64,000 bases of DNA, taken from positions 14,185,462-14,249,461 of the forward strand of contig OX352763.1 of the NCBI GenBank assembly GCA_947095585.1, given 5' to 3'. Below are positions 22,691 through 38,351 of the stretch, one piece after another. Positions within the stretch are counted from its first letter, which is position 1, and each line of letters starts with the position of its first letter. Under the pieces are notes generated by a model. The model ran no database searches and was not told the DNA's origin. It was given only the letters and a program-made list of their open reading frames with translations. Made by a program: the position numbers and the translations under genes. The DNA is from Nephrocerus scutellatus (lineage: Eukaryota; Arthropoda; Insecta; Diptera; Pipunculidae).

Positions 22691-24200
22691 AATTGCCATT
22701 CTTATGTTCCACCTTTGGAAGCTGACAGGATACAATTGGAGAAGATTTTTTATTGATTTTTAGCGAATATAGCGTAAAATGCAAAGCGGTTCGTGAATAA
22801 AGTCTAAGAACTGTAACCAGCGGATATCGCACTTTAATATTTAGGTTCAAGTTGTATTCTCCCTGTGTCACCCTGCATTACAGATTCCAGAAAGATGAAA
22901 AATTCAAATTTCACCACAAACTCAGCTTATTCACCGCATTATTTACAGTCGGCAGGATTGCTTCTGGAGTGAATACAACATCTGATTACATTTGCTCGTG
23001 CGCATTTTCTTTTTATGGGGAGTGTAGCAGTAAGTTGTGAACACACAACCACACTGTAAAATAATTACGATAGAGAATCGACTATAGTTGGAAGTGAAAA
23101 ACCACATCCAAGCTCCAATATGTACAACATTTAAATTTCTCTTATACTACAAAAGTTCGCCGACAATCGGTATGCTTGCAGCAAAAGGATTTCTTATCAT
23201 CCCGTTCCCGATTCGGAGTTGTTAGCCTCTGTGCAAGAAGTTGGTTGATTGACTTTACATCCTTTCACCTTTTCAGCAGTAGCTTCTCAGTTCGTTGTGT
23301 TATATTCGCGAGTTTCATTTTGACAAAAAAAAATTCTTCCGTGCTGAGCAAAAATTTTCCTTCATTTCCGGAAAATCCTATCTAATGATTTAACTTATTT
23401 TACTTACAGTAAGTGTGTGTGTGTTGGTGTGTGTATCTAATATAAAAGTGTCCCCTATAAATATTAAAAAAAACTACACACCTATTCAATTTGACAAAAA
23501 CAAAATAGAAAATCGATTGATTAAACACAAATTGTATGTACTCCTTAACCTGGTGCACCTGAATCGTGTACACTACGAGAGCTTGTGAGCGTTCGAAAAG
23601 TGACACGAGCCGCTAATAGGTTGGTCCTGCAACACTTATATTTCGCCCACATCAATTACATAGTTGAAGAAATAAATCCGCAAAGTGCAAACAACAAATT
23701 TAGTTAATACTGCGGTTGGAAAACAAAATGGTTGTAATTTTATCGACTTCGCCGACTACTTCCTCCCATATAGTGTTTGTGTATTGTGCGTGAAAATTTT
23801 GTCTAAATCCCATCAGAGAAGTGAAAATTACAAAAGTGGAATTTTACAAATAAAGCATAGCTAAGCAATTAAGTAGTCGCAATCAAATGTCCTTAACTAT
23901 TTAAATATGCATTAGGAATAGTAAACTATGAATTTATTTTCAATACATTTCACGCCCTAAATGGAAATCTGACTAAAAATAATTGAATTTTTGATTTGAA
24001 TAAAATTTATAATCGATTTAGTAATGTACGTCCATCCGTCTGTCTGTTCTTGGCTACACGTTGAATTGAAAATTATTTTTGAACTTTTCTCGTAATTATT
24101 ATTTGTTTCTTTATCACCGACCGACTGAGTAAAAATTTAAATAATGGAAATACAATTATGAGAACATTTATTTTATCAAGTCCCCATACTAAAACCGCAC
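22691..24200. other. Intergenic DNA, with a GT-rich microsatellite
   Basis: A short (GT)n-rich tract lies at 23411-23434. Around 23600-23860 the sequence is less AT-biased and looks like a 5' UTR, but no exon can be shown. Open frames here are short and have no motif. Confidence 0.35.
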
Positions 24201-24539
24201 GCTACAAATCTCTTCACTGGTTCCGATAAAGCAATGAATGGCATCCCAAAACATTCATCCTTTCAGCAAAGACTTTGTCTGTTAATTAATGAATTCTGCA
24301 AGAACAAGAAACGTTTCGAACTCATTTCTTTTACGCAAGCTATCACCGATCGAATTCATTCACAGTTCTCTGTAAGAGTTTCATTTCGAACGTTTTCGCT
24401 AATCAAGAATTGCATGACCATTGGTACACCAACTGCTTGGACGTTTCTGCACGTTAAGAGTCTTAACAGGCGTTGGACCAGCCTTGTTTTTCTGGTTCAT
24501 AAGGCTGTTAGTTACTCCATTATTTTAACTGTGAAAGTT

Positions 24540-25225
24540 TTTTTTATAAAGGGTTCTTCAATAACGACATAACATACCAAACTTCCCCGTCAATAGATCA
24601 ATTGTTTGTCCAGATGTTTGGTATGTGGCACCATCTTGTTGAAACCACATGTGAAGTCCATCAAATTCTACCAAAAATAGTCTTCCAACATGGCTCGATA
24701 GCGAACTCCTTTCACCGTTACATGGCGATCATTTTCATCGATGAAAAAATACGGTCCAATCAAATCTCCGGCATGAAATCCACACCATACGGTCGCTTTT
24801 TGTAGATGCATTGACGTCCCTTGATGCACAATAGCGCAATCCAATAACGCATATTTTGCCGTTAAGCCAAAAATGAGCTGAAGATGATTTTTCGATGAAA
24901 TTCAGAATTTTCTTCAAGCCCAATCGGAGTAATTTCGGCTCTTCAAATGATCAAGAGGCTTCAGTTCTCGAGTTAGTTTGAAATTGTAAGTGTATGGGCC
25001 AAGATCTTTACGCAAAATTCGCCACAATTTGGACTGAGAGATTCCCAATTCCTGTGAACGCAGTGGAATCGGCTGATTTGGCTCATTTTAAACTGAAACA
25101 CTTACGGCTGCAATATTTGCGGTACCTCAACCGGTGCGTTGTCTCACTGGCACAGGAACATTCAGTAGTGAATATTTTAACTCGATGTATCCATAGTAAG
25201 TGCAGCCTGTCTGGTAGGACTATTA
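24540..25225 (-). mobile_element. Mariner/IS630-type transposase remnant
   Basis: On the minus strand, in order: words of the DNA-binding half near 25110-25000, ELKPLDHLK near 24950, FGLTAKYALLDCA, then TVWCGFHAGDLIGPYFF, DENDRHVTVKGVRYRAM and MDFTCGFNKM. These follow the order of an insect mariner-like transposase. Several frameshifts and stops are present. Confidence 0.7.
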
Positions 25226-25855
25226 TTACAACGGAGTAAGCGCTCTTAAAGTTGCGATCACCGACTCAGAAATTCGGTAGTAATTTTTAATAATTTTCCA
25301 ACGTTACTTTACTATGATAAAAACGTAAGCCTTGAGTGACATTTTGGCATTCACAGTTCATAAATAAAGTTTAAGAGTACGTTTATATTAAAATACAAAA
25401 TTGTTATGTCCTCTAATATAATGGGTTTCATTTAAGATCGCCCGATTTTGTATTAAAAAAAAACAACTTGTGTTTGAGATATTAAACGAATTATTTCGGG
25501 TTAAAGTACCATCGATGCCATTAGTTATGGAACACAAAAATCATCAACGAGGCGGCCAATTACTGGTCTATTTCTGGAGATAACAAGGTCACCGAACTTT
25601 GACTCGATTATTTGACTGTCATTAATTGTGAATCATTGAAGAAAAATTGTAGTCCAATTGCCACGCACCAAATATTTAATTTTTGTGGGTGTCATTTCGT
25701 AATCGGATAAGGGTTGCTGATTTCCACAAATGCGACATTTTTTCATATTAATAAAGCCGTTAATTCAGAAATGGGCTTTATTGCTGAGATTGATTAGCGC
25801 ACGTAAACAAACTTGTAGCAACCGAACGCGAACTTTGATAAAAAAAAAATCGGGA
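25226..25855. other. Intergenic DNA, nothing recognised
   Basis: AT-rich sequence without a convincing gene or repeat edge. It abuts the retrotransposon fragment that begins near 25856. Confidence 0.35.
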
Positions 25856-26290
25856 ACTGGCATCTTTATTATGCCTGGAAACAGCGTGGGTGTGAAATAT
25901 TGGGATAAAAGAAGGATCAAAGTTGTGGTGGGTGGAGTTAAAAGTTCACATCCCAACACTCACCACAAACTAGAGTATTTCGCTCATCTAGTTGGCTTTC
26001 ATCTAGTTTACTTTATACTGGCATTACGATTGCATAAACTTTTCCACATATCAAATTCTTCTGGATTTTTCCCGAGAACCTAGAAAACAGTTCAGCCTAT
26101 ACCCAAAAAAGGCGAGCCGTCGTCTCTTTCCTCGTAGCGACCCATAACAATTACATCCATTCTTTCATGGAAACACTAATCAATTATCAGCTCAAGAAAT
26201 TTCTTGAAACTAACGAAATCTTAAACCACACAAACCGGCTTGATTACATTTTTGACCAGTACATAATGATTGAAACGTACAGGAAGCTAC
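25856..26290 (+). mobile_element. Non-LTR retrotransposon fragment (second family)
   Basis: 25880-25980 ('acagcgtgggtgtg', 'gttgtggtgggtgg', 'ctagagtatttcgctcat') recurs at 54400-54510. 26085-26230 ('ggcgagccgtcgtctctttc', 'attaccag/ttatcagctc', 'gaaatcttaa') is the same RT segment as 33565-33690. The frame is destroyed. Confidence 0.65.
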
Positions 26291-29878
<3,588 letters not shown>

Positions 29879-30554
29879 GATAATTTGGATAGCGTAATAT
29901 ACCATCAATTGGAATTATTTTTTCTTTCCGACACACATATTTATAAATGGAATTTGTGTTTAGGTTTGTCTTTTAGCACCTATCATAGCGAAAAACATCA
30001 ATAAACTTTTATACCTACTTTATGTAATGTAAAAAATCAATATATTATTAAATAATTTGATTGACTACAGTTTACGCACAACTTGCCAAAGACTAACAAC
30101 TTGGGGGAACTTTTACAATTAATTTTTTTTTGATTCATTTCATGTTTTCAGTGCTGTAAATATAACAGATAGTTATTTAATAAATACTTCACACAATTAT
30201 TATAACCTATTATTAGAAAAAGTTACGGTTAGTGTTAGTGTTCTTTGTAAAAGAACAAAAAATTATTCACAATTGTATAATCGATTTCGAACGAAGCGAT
30301 GGTTGAATTTCATTTATGTAAAGATTTTAAGTTGGACCATTAGAGACCAATTTCTATGTCTGTTTAGCGGCCACAAATAAATAAATAATAATCGACTAAG
30401 TTCCTATCCCCCAAAAAACAAAACCTTAGAATCACCAAAAAACTTTGGACGTTATTACATAATGAAAAATCGTCCAAATTATTAGGTCTTTGTTCATCTT
30501 CTATATAAATAAAAAATTAAAGTTTGCCCGGTTGTTATTTATGGAAACTCACAT
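29879..30554. other. 3' UTR and downstream flank of the ELAV-family gene
   Basis: A poly(A) signal lies about 120 bases past the stop. The remainder is AT-rich with no gene. ELAV-family genes often have long 3' UTRs, so part of this may be transcribed. Confidence 0.45.
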
Positions 30555-30770
30555 TTACCAACCGATTTTTATGAAATTTTCAATGTATATTATTGGCAGG
30601 CGGCATATAAGTTATAGGCTATAGTTATAGGCTATAGGCCCTTCCCCCTCGCTGGGGTGTAAAATGTCAATATCAACCACATTTACAAAGCGATTTAATT
30701 AAATTTTCATAGTAAATGGTGGAGGAAGGTTATAGGATATATTATACCCCCCATCACGGGATTCATGTAT
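30555..30770 (-). repeat. Related copy of the 129-bp minisatellite
   Basis: 'accaaccgatttttatgaaa', 'tattattggcaggcgg', 'gttataggctata', 'cccttccccctcgctgggg' and a second partial unit ('ggtggaggaaggttatagg') are the reverse complement of the units at 6545-7200. Confidence 0.65.
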
Positions 30771-30984
30771 ACGGGTATAGAAGCGCCCGGGAACAGCTAG
30801 TCATGAATAATACTCGAAAATTCGACAAATAATAGCCCAAATATAAAATAGGAATAAAATAGGAATGTATATTTTGTGTATCCTAAAAATGACAATGAAA
30901 AGTGCAATCAGTTTAGCGCATGTAGAGCATAAGCATAATCATATTTGGATCTACAATTGGGATCCGGTCCTGGCCTGCCTTAAA

Positions 30985-31260
30985 AATCTCTTCACTGGTT
31001 CTCATTCGAACCGATGACATCCCGTTTGGCATCTCTAATATCTGGGCGTCTGGTCTTGCCTTGCTCTGTGTCCCATAAATCCGAGTGAACTAGGTTTCCT
31101 GCGCACCGGAGCCAACGAGCTTAATTCTCTTTACGATGTCAACACCGTCGTACCACACGTAGATCTCAAGAATCGTCTTTCCTCACATAGGAGTCAACTA
31201 GTCATTTCATTTTTAACGCGGTTAAGAGGTACCCAAGTCTCGGCTCCATTTGTAAGTACA
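30985..31260 (-). mobile_element. Non-LTR retrotransposon C-terminus, minus strand
   Basis: The reverse complement matches 4080-4480 in order: the 'cgatgtcaacacc...cgtagatctc' block, the 'cgcaccggagcc' block (WAGHV region), 'cccataaatc', and the 'cttcactggttc' block (DRWRDF region). The frame is broken. Confidence 0.65.
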
Positions 31261-33384
31261 AGGGTCATACCCTTTTCTTGCATTTGCGGAATGCGATTTT
31301 TAAATAATTTTTTCAATTAAAATTTCTTGGAAATGACATTTAGTTGGCGCTCCATATTTATATAGCCAAAGAGTCGAACAACAATTTAAATATCGCGTAT
31401 TGGCTGTTTTTTTTTATGTCGGAGTAATCGGAGATACGAGTAAAGGATGTGTTTTCTTTTGATGTCGGAGTATTCGGAGAGATAATTTAACTGTCCAGAT
31501 AACTCAGTGTTTTTTTTATACTAAGCGGAAAATTTTTCTTTTTGAGGAAAAATTAACATGCGAAGATTTTTTACAGCACTGAATACAGAAATCTCTGAAA
31601 TAAAAATCTTTAAAATCTTTTAAAGTAATATGTTATAAATAAATAAGTGATGTGAGATGTGACATTGGTATTTCAATCAAAAAATTTCAAGTCACAACAT
31701 TTAGTAATAAAAATAATTTATAAAAATTGGGTTAGACGTGAAATTACCTTTTTTGAATAATGAAATGAATTGCTTTTTAAATACACACATGTTTGTAAAT
31801 TTGGTGTAAAATCAGTAAAATATCTTCTCTAGTTGGACTATTTCAAAATGTGACGCAACGTCACAATAATGTCACCAATAAATGTTATTAATAGGCTATG
31901 TATTTTGTGCAATAATTATTTAAAGTAAATTTGTTTATGTACTGATATGAAAGACTTAGGTAGGTTAAAGTTATGTTTATTATATTTTTGAAATATTATC
32001 TCTAAATGTGTTAATGTTAACAATATTTTGAACAAATTCATATAATATGTACTATGATACTTAGATTTGTAAAAACTTTTAGAACAAAACATTACATTAC
32101 AAGGCGTTATGGGTTTTTCCATGCACTTCCTCGAAACTCGGAACCAAAACAACGCGCAAAGCTGTCTTAAGTGAAACGATCTTCTTTGTTGAACATATAT
32201 TTTAATAAAAATAAATTATTGTCGAAAATTTGCTGCGCTCTAAGTAACGGCTCTACTAGAAATCAAAAAAAAATATTCTCTCAAAAACGTAGTTTGCATG
32301 CTCCCACTATATCGTCACAACTCGTTGCGCTATGAGTGAAAACACGTTTTATTTTGAGTTTCCGAGTGCATCAAAAGCTAAGGTCTCTTTCTAATTGCAC
32401 AAACCATACCCGAAACAATACCCACGGGTAGCTGTCAAAGTGACAGAGTTTTCGTTGTGCAACGCCAAACCAAAACCAAGCTGAGTATTCGAATCCTTAC
32501 CCGTCGGCGATCGTTTCAGTGTCGGATACAAAACTTTGCAAATGGAACATAAAACCAAACCGACTACAGTTTGCAAATAGAACACCAAACTGAATCCACG
32601 AGAGTGAAAATTTAACTATACCCAGCACATGGAAAGTGACATAAATCCCGGTTACGGTTTGATGATGGAAATCAAAGACTAAACCAAAATAAATCTTTAT
32701 TTCAAGCGTCTAAACAGCAAATAGAAAAAGCAACTTAATCCCAAACATTTGAGACTGGAAAAATAGAAAATTTTACTATTAATATTCTACGTACGAATAA
32801 AAGTACTTGTTTATGAAGTAAAAACATTTAATTTTCAAATAAAAAAAAAGTAAAATTACAAAATCATTTGCACGTATTATGGTCGTACATTAATAAGATT
32901 TTAATGAGTAAATGATCAAAGTAAATTAAAATGCGTTTGCTGCAAGTATTGTACGTATTTTAGTGTATTGGGTAGATACATCGTGTTAATGTCCACCAAG
33001 GAGTTTTTCACATCATGTAACAAAAATCGAATTTCAATAATGTTGTTCTTATAAAAAATTATACGTTTGATATTGAAGGGGATAAAAGTATAAAATATAA
33101 ATAACTAACCTAAAATAACTCGTACTACTGTAAATAGGGAATGTTAAAAAATTATAAGCACAACTCTTTACATAAAGTTTAATTCTTTCCTTACTTAAAA
33201 ACTTTGTTACTTTGTTGAAATATGTCTTTGATTACAGTGGGGGTGGGTGGCGCTTTGACAGGTCTTACAATCAAAATTAAAAATATTCTCGGTCCAAAAA
33301 TGTATTACAAAAATGGGCATTCCTTTAAATATCTTAACTATACATATATATTGTATTCAACACTCTATGGGACAGATTTGCATT
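31261..33384. other. AT-rich intergenic DNA with two dispersed repeats
   Basis: 31400-31510 is the repeat seen at 12150-12330. 32385-32640 carries 'caaaccatacccgaaac', 'agctgtcaaagtgacag', 'aactatacccagcacatgg' and is shared with 59085-59240. The remaining sequence has no coding signal; the 78- and 65-codon minus frames lack motifs. Confidence 0.45.
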
Positions 33385-34230
33385 TACATTCGTGCAGGTG
33401 CTAGAGTTTTAAACGATCTCAGCACTGACAAATCCGCTGGGCCATATGGCATTTCCCTATTAGTTCTGAAGAGGATTCTTCCAAGCTGGCATTACCATTG
33501 CGTAAGCCTATTGTTCTGGGCTCTTTCTGAGAAGTTGGAAAACAGCCCTTGTACAGCCTACACCCAAAAAGGGGAGCCATTATCTCCTTCTTCGTACCGA
33601 CCAATACCATTTACATTAATTCTTTCAAAGGTCATGGAAACGCTGGTTAATTACCAGCTTATGAAATATCTTGAAACGAACGAGATCCTTAGTGAACGGC
33701 AATACGGATTTTGTGGGAAACGTTCTACTGGGATAGTAAAAGCAAAGGCGTTGCACTTGTTATTTCCAAAGCATTTGAAAAAGTTCGGCATCAAGCTCTT
33801 TTGTCTAAAATGCATGCTTATGAGGTCGAAAAAACCTGCTTCATTGTATTAGAAACTATCTTTTCGACCGCTCAATATAAGTTGTTTTGGACGGTTTCAA
33901 GTCTGATATTTATCACATAAACGCTGGCGTTCCACATGTCTCTCTTTTTTCTCCGACACTTTTTCTCGTTTTTATTAGTGATCTCTTAATGTCCTTTACT
34001 TCTAATCCAATTAACTCTTTCGCTGACGATACCACTCTAAGCTTCTTTTATAAGTTTGAAGAACTCGCAATTCTCGGTATGTGCATTAACCACAAGCTTC
34101 ATTAGAATGATCACATTTTCAATGTCGCTGCGAAATGGGTAGACTTCCTAACACGGTGCAAGAAATATTTCACTCCCACTGATCTGGCTGCTATTTACAA
34201 CGCGTTTATGTTATAATTATTCCATACGTA
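33385..34230 (+). mobile_element. Non-LTR retrotransposon RT domain, decayed
   Basis: Frames on the plus strand give DLSTDKSAGPYGIS, then SSYRPIPFTLILSKVMETL, NEILSERQYGF, a palm segment ALVISKAFEKVRHQALLSKM, INAGVPHVSLFSPTLFLVF and the catalytic FADDTT. These are the blocks of a Jockey/I-type reverse transcriptase in correct order. At least three frameshifts separate them. The diagnostic QGS turn reads HVS. Confidence 0.85.
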
Positions 34231-36012
34231 CTTGTACATGATTTCAGTAGCTTAACCGTTGATGTTGGTTTCATACATGGTGCATGGAATTCCTTGGCTG
34301 CGCTCCTCCATTATTGTTTTATGTTTATGTGATATTTAGAACAGAACTTAAGACGAAAAATAACCTCTTCTGTTTACTTTTAAACTTTTGCATTATGTTA
34401 GTTAAAAATTAAAATAATTATAAGTATGTAGGTATATGGATAATTGTGTCAGTGAGATGGCTATGTGGTAAACACCCAATCGGACCCAGTCCGATTTTCG
34501 GAGCGTTTAAATAGAAAGCATAAGGATTTTAGCTGAGTCAAAAATGATATTGCTGTTGTATGTTTAACCTATTAATGTAGTCGCTAAATTTAAGGTTTAA
34601 GCGGATAGCCCATTATAGAAATCATTTTTTAATACACTTTAAATCTATGTATTTTATGCGTATATATATTGATTTTAGTGGCTATTTATATCGGTTGTAA
34701 TTTGAATGCTTACAGTTTTTACCACTATCATAGACGTCAATGTGTTTAGCACTTAAATATGTATTTAAATGTTTAATTTATTTGACTGATTGATTCTTGA
34801 AGGCAAGTCTGAAAGAAAATACACAATAGAAAAACGGTTGATGGCATTTCAAAGTCCTCCCTTAAGCGTTTATATTTGTATTAATAAATCCATATATTAA
34901 AAATAATTAACTATATTTATATATGTATGTTAAACTCTTTCACGTCACGTATTTTATTTATTATAATAATTTGTTAGTATAGCACATTTTTAGAGAATTT
35001 CTATAAAAATTAATCTTTATTATGATACTAATCGCGAAAAAAGTTAATATTCCATTAGGTTTGAATTGCTTTAGCTAATATAATTTAGTTTAATACTTCC
35101 CCTCTTTAATATCCCAATGATAATTTAAATAATAAATACATTTTAATACTAATAGTAATCTTCTTCTAATTTAAAACTAATATATAAAGTTGTACTCCTT
35201 TAAATTATCAAAAAATTACGTTTGAATATCGATTTTTTTTACTTATTATTTATAAGCTAATAAATATTTCTTTAAAAAAATTTAGTTCCTGGAAATACAA
35301 TTATACAATTACTAACATTTTTGCTTATGGGAAAGCACATTTTATATACATCATATTACCTTTATACAAAGTATTACATTTATATAATTATGTAATCATC
35401 AAATAAAATATTCGCAAAAATATTAAATAGAAAAAATGGTAAGAAGGAAAAATGTATTTATATAATAAATAGTAACCCAGATTAAAAATAATCCATCCAA
35501 AACTATCGAATCTTTTTTAAATAAAAATATAAACACACATTTGATAAAAAAGATTAAATTTATACTTTTATTTCTTTCTATTTAAATCCGGCGCTCTTGT
35601 TGGGACACCCTATAGAAGGTAGGTATCTATGTACGTGCCAAAAGAACTACACGAGATTGAGCGTGTTCTTGTTATAAAAAAAATGGCCCCTTTAAAAAGT
35701 ATGAGGCAGCAAAATTCAAACATTTAAATTGAAATATTAAGGTCCGCGATCGATAATGGTGGCTAGATTGGGGTGTGGCCAATATTCAACCTTAAAGAGA
35801 AGTGATCTCTCAGCTCTGTGGGACTACATGTGCCGGGGGCACGTGAAGCTGCAAACGTTGTACCAGGGGTTTAATTTTGTTTTATATTTTTGAAGTTAAA
35901 CTTCTTTAGGCGCGGCTAGGGGTAACTGAAATCATTTGGACGCGGATGTTATCTTACGGATGTAGCGGTTGGTGTATATGCTTTGAAATTAGTTTGTGTT
36001 AACTACCTTATC
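34231..36012. other. Very AT-rich intergenic DNA
   Basis: Low-complexity A/T sequence up to about 35600, then a less biased stretch (35590-36000) containing 'gtgccgggggcacgtg'. No open frame, RNA gene or known element could be supported. Confidence 0.4.
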
Positions 36013-36136
36013 GTGGACACCGTGGCTTAGTGGAAAAGTGCATGGCTACTGAGCAGGGGTTCGTGGTTCCAATCCCAGTAGCACCAAAAGTATTTTTCAC
36101 GGTGTCCCACCTCTCGCGAATGAAAGCTTCTCAAAT
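36013..36136 (+). mobile_element. SINE, 5' half
   Basis: The head has 'cgtggcttagtgg' (box A) and 'ggttcgtggttccaatccc' (box B with one change), then 'aagtatttttcacggtgtcc' and 'cacctctcgcgaatg' before it breaks off into the inverted neighbour. Confidence 0.85.
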
Positions 36137-36145
36137 CGCCCTACT

Positions 36146-36311
36146 GAAAGGGACCTACAATTTAATGCCTTATCTGAACGGCGAATTAAGAAGCTTTCCG
36201 TGACAAGTTATTATTACTCTCGGACGTTTGTCAGACTTTCTGTCACTGGGATTCGAGCCACGAACCTCCTCCTCAGAAGCCATGCACTTATCCACTGAGC
36301 CACGGCGCCAA
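36146..36311 (-). mobile_element. SINE, 5' half in opposite orientation
   Basis: The reverse complement contains box A 'tggctcagtgg', 'aggttcgtggctcgaatccc' (box B), 'tgacaaacgtccgagagtaa', 'ttgtcacggaaagcttc' and 'ggtccc'. Together with the plus-strand copy it forms tail-to-tail halves around 36140 with both tRNA heads facing outward. Confidence 0.85.
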
Positions 36312-37210
36312 TAGGGTCTGGAATATTGGGATCTAAGCCATTTCTTAAGCGATGTGTGAAATTCGGTTGTAGGACTATTTTTGCCTTTTAATTTAATCGT
36401 AATATCGGCCAAAACATCAAAGAAGTTTAACTTGAACCACGCGTAAAGGTTACGCGCTCATCTTTTAGCTAATAAATAAATATGGCTTTAAAAGATTTTT
36501 ATCCATTTTTCCTTAAAAAAAATGTAATATAAAGACTACCGCTATCAGGTCATATCTATAAAAGTACTAATTATATTGTAAGCTTCTTTATTTTATTACT
36601 AACATTAATTTTTCAACAACAAGGATTATTTTGATAAAATAAATGTTTCAAAAAAAAATCAGTGCGATTGCAGTGAAGAAATGTTGACGTGGCGTGTTGA
36701 TGTGCAGTTGCGACGTGTCGTATTTCCTCAGGTGCAATTTTATTTTGGAACTGCAGAAATGCTGACGTCCCGTCTTGATAAAATAGTATAAAGAATATTA
36801 CGTTACTTCGACATAAGCATACATTTTCGTTTTGAGATGCACTTTAAGACGCGTCACACGCGTTAAACGCGACTCGCGACATGCGTTACACGCGGGATCT
36901 CAGAAATGCCCTACGAGACTACGAGAGTTGGATTAATTTAGCTGATGTGAACGACTCATTACATATGCAATTCGTATGCTGTGACCATAATTTGATTTTG
37001 GTCGGTTTCGTCAAATGTTCTTTAGCTTACGTGGGATTAAGCAAGGTGCCAGTGAAGTTAGACATTCGGTGCGGAAATTTAATTTGACAACTGAGAGAAA
37101 TTCTTTGAAAAGCAAGTAGTTGCTAAAGTTCATTATGAGTAAATTAAAGAATGAGAGAAATTTGCTAAGCTTTTCGTTCGGTTTTGTCGTTAGAATAAGA
37201 CTACTGCATT
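36312..37210. other. Intergenic DNA with a CpG-containing repeat
   Basis: 36840-36905 ('gacgcgtcacacgcg', 'gcgttacacgcggg') belongs to the CpG-containing dispersed repeat family. Other sequence is unassigned. Confidence 0.4.
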
Positions 37211-37541
37211 ATATTTGTCCCTTAAAGCATGGATTATAATGGACATGAACCAGCATAAGCACGCATGGGCGAATTTTCCAATACACAGAAAGTGAATTAT
37301 GCGATCATAATAGAATTCAGCTCCGATTCGTTTAGTTTTCATTCACTTTCGCGCGCGATTCAGGTTGCTCTTTAAATGTTTAAATTTGGATTTATCTTTT
37401 TAATACGAAAAACAGGGACAGAGACTAATGCAGGCTATATTTCATTATCATTTGTTGTAATTTGGCAAACATGGACAAGCATTTCGTTGACATTTGAAAC
37501 TAGTTCATGCACCCGAAAGTCTATTATAATCGACCCTTAAG
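37211..37541. mobile_element. MITE family B, copy 3
   Basis: Left 'cccttaaagcatggattata' with 'atggac' and right 'gtctattataatcgaccctt' are inverted complements. The preceding 'ttgctaaagttcattatg' at 37127 matches the interior of the 9.9-10.4 kb copy, so the true boundary may lie further left. Confidence 0.5.
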
Positions 37542-38351
37542 CTAGACCCTTAGTATAGAGATATCTCTATACTCTTTGGCTGCACACAAAATTTCAGCTC
37601 TCTAGATCCTGAAAGTCGACTTTAAGAAGTTAATTTTTTTTTTAAATAAACCGTTGATTACTTCATCTCAATATAATGCCAGATCACATCGTATCACATC
37701 AACAAACAACAACCCTAAAACAGACAGACAGACAGAGCATGACAGACGCTTCCATTACAGAAAAACAGAAATCAGGAAACGTCATCCCTATCGGCATTTT
37801 TGTTTTTACCTTTATCAGCATCCTTCCTTTTTCCAGGACATGCGCGCATCTTCTACAGAAACAATTTTAAGAAGTGAAATTGATTTTATTATGCATTCCA
37901 ATCCAAACTTTAGTATTAGTATACCAACCACACCGTTCAGAAATATCCCTTCTTGTAGCATACATTTTTGCTTTTGTTTTTAGGAAAAATGTTTAGTGAT
38001 TGTAAATTTTAATAAGGTGATAAAACCATCGAAAATAAAAGTTTTCTACTGGTAACTGAGTGTTTGTGATATCTTTTCATTTAATTATTTCAGATGTTTG
38101 TTAATCTATTGTAGAGCAGCATTATAAATTGCGAAAAAGGCGTTTTCTTTTCTGCACAGCAAGACTAGGAGATTTTGGAAAATGTATTGCTGATGTGGTT
38201 CCAAATGAAAAAAAACTTTGTACGGAATGCAACGAATAAGATAAATTGGACTTATAAGATTTGTAAAAGTTACGACAACTTTCTGGTACAGTAAGTAGTC
38301 TCAAAATCAACAAAAAAAAACACGAAACTACTCTTCCTGGGGACTTTTGAA
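37542..38351. other. Upstream region of nAChRbeta1
   Basis: This should hold the promoter and 5' UTR. Plus-strand frames of 109 and 64 codons near 37660 have no recognisable content. No core promoter element was convincing. Confidence 0.4.

Noticed and set aside
37654..37983. 109-codon plus-strand frame upstream of nAChRbeta1
   Set aside because: No motif, biased composition, and a likely UTR or intergenic location.
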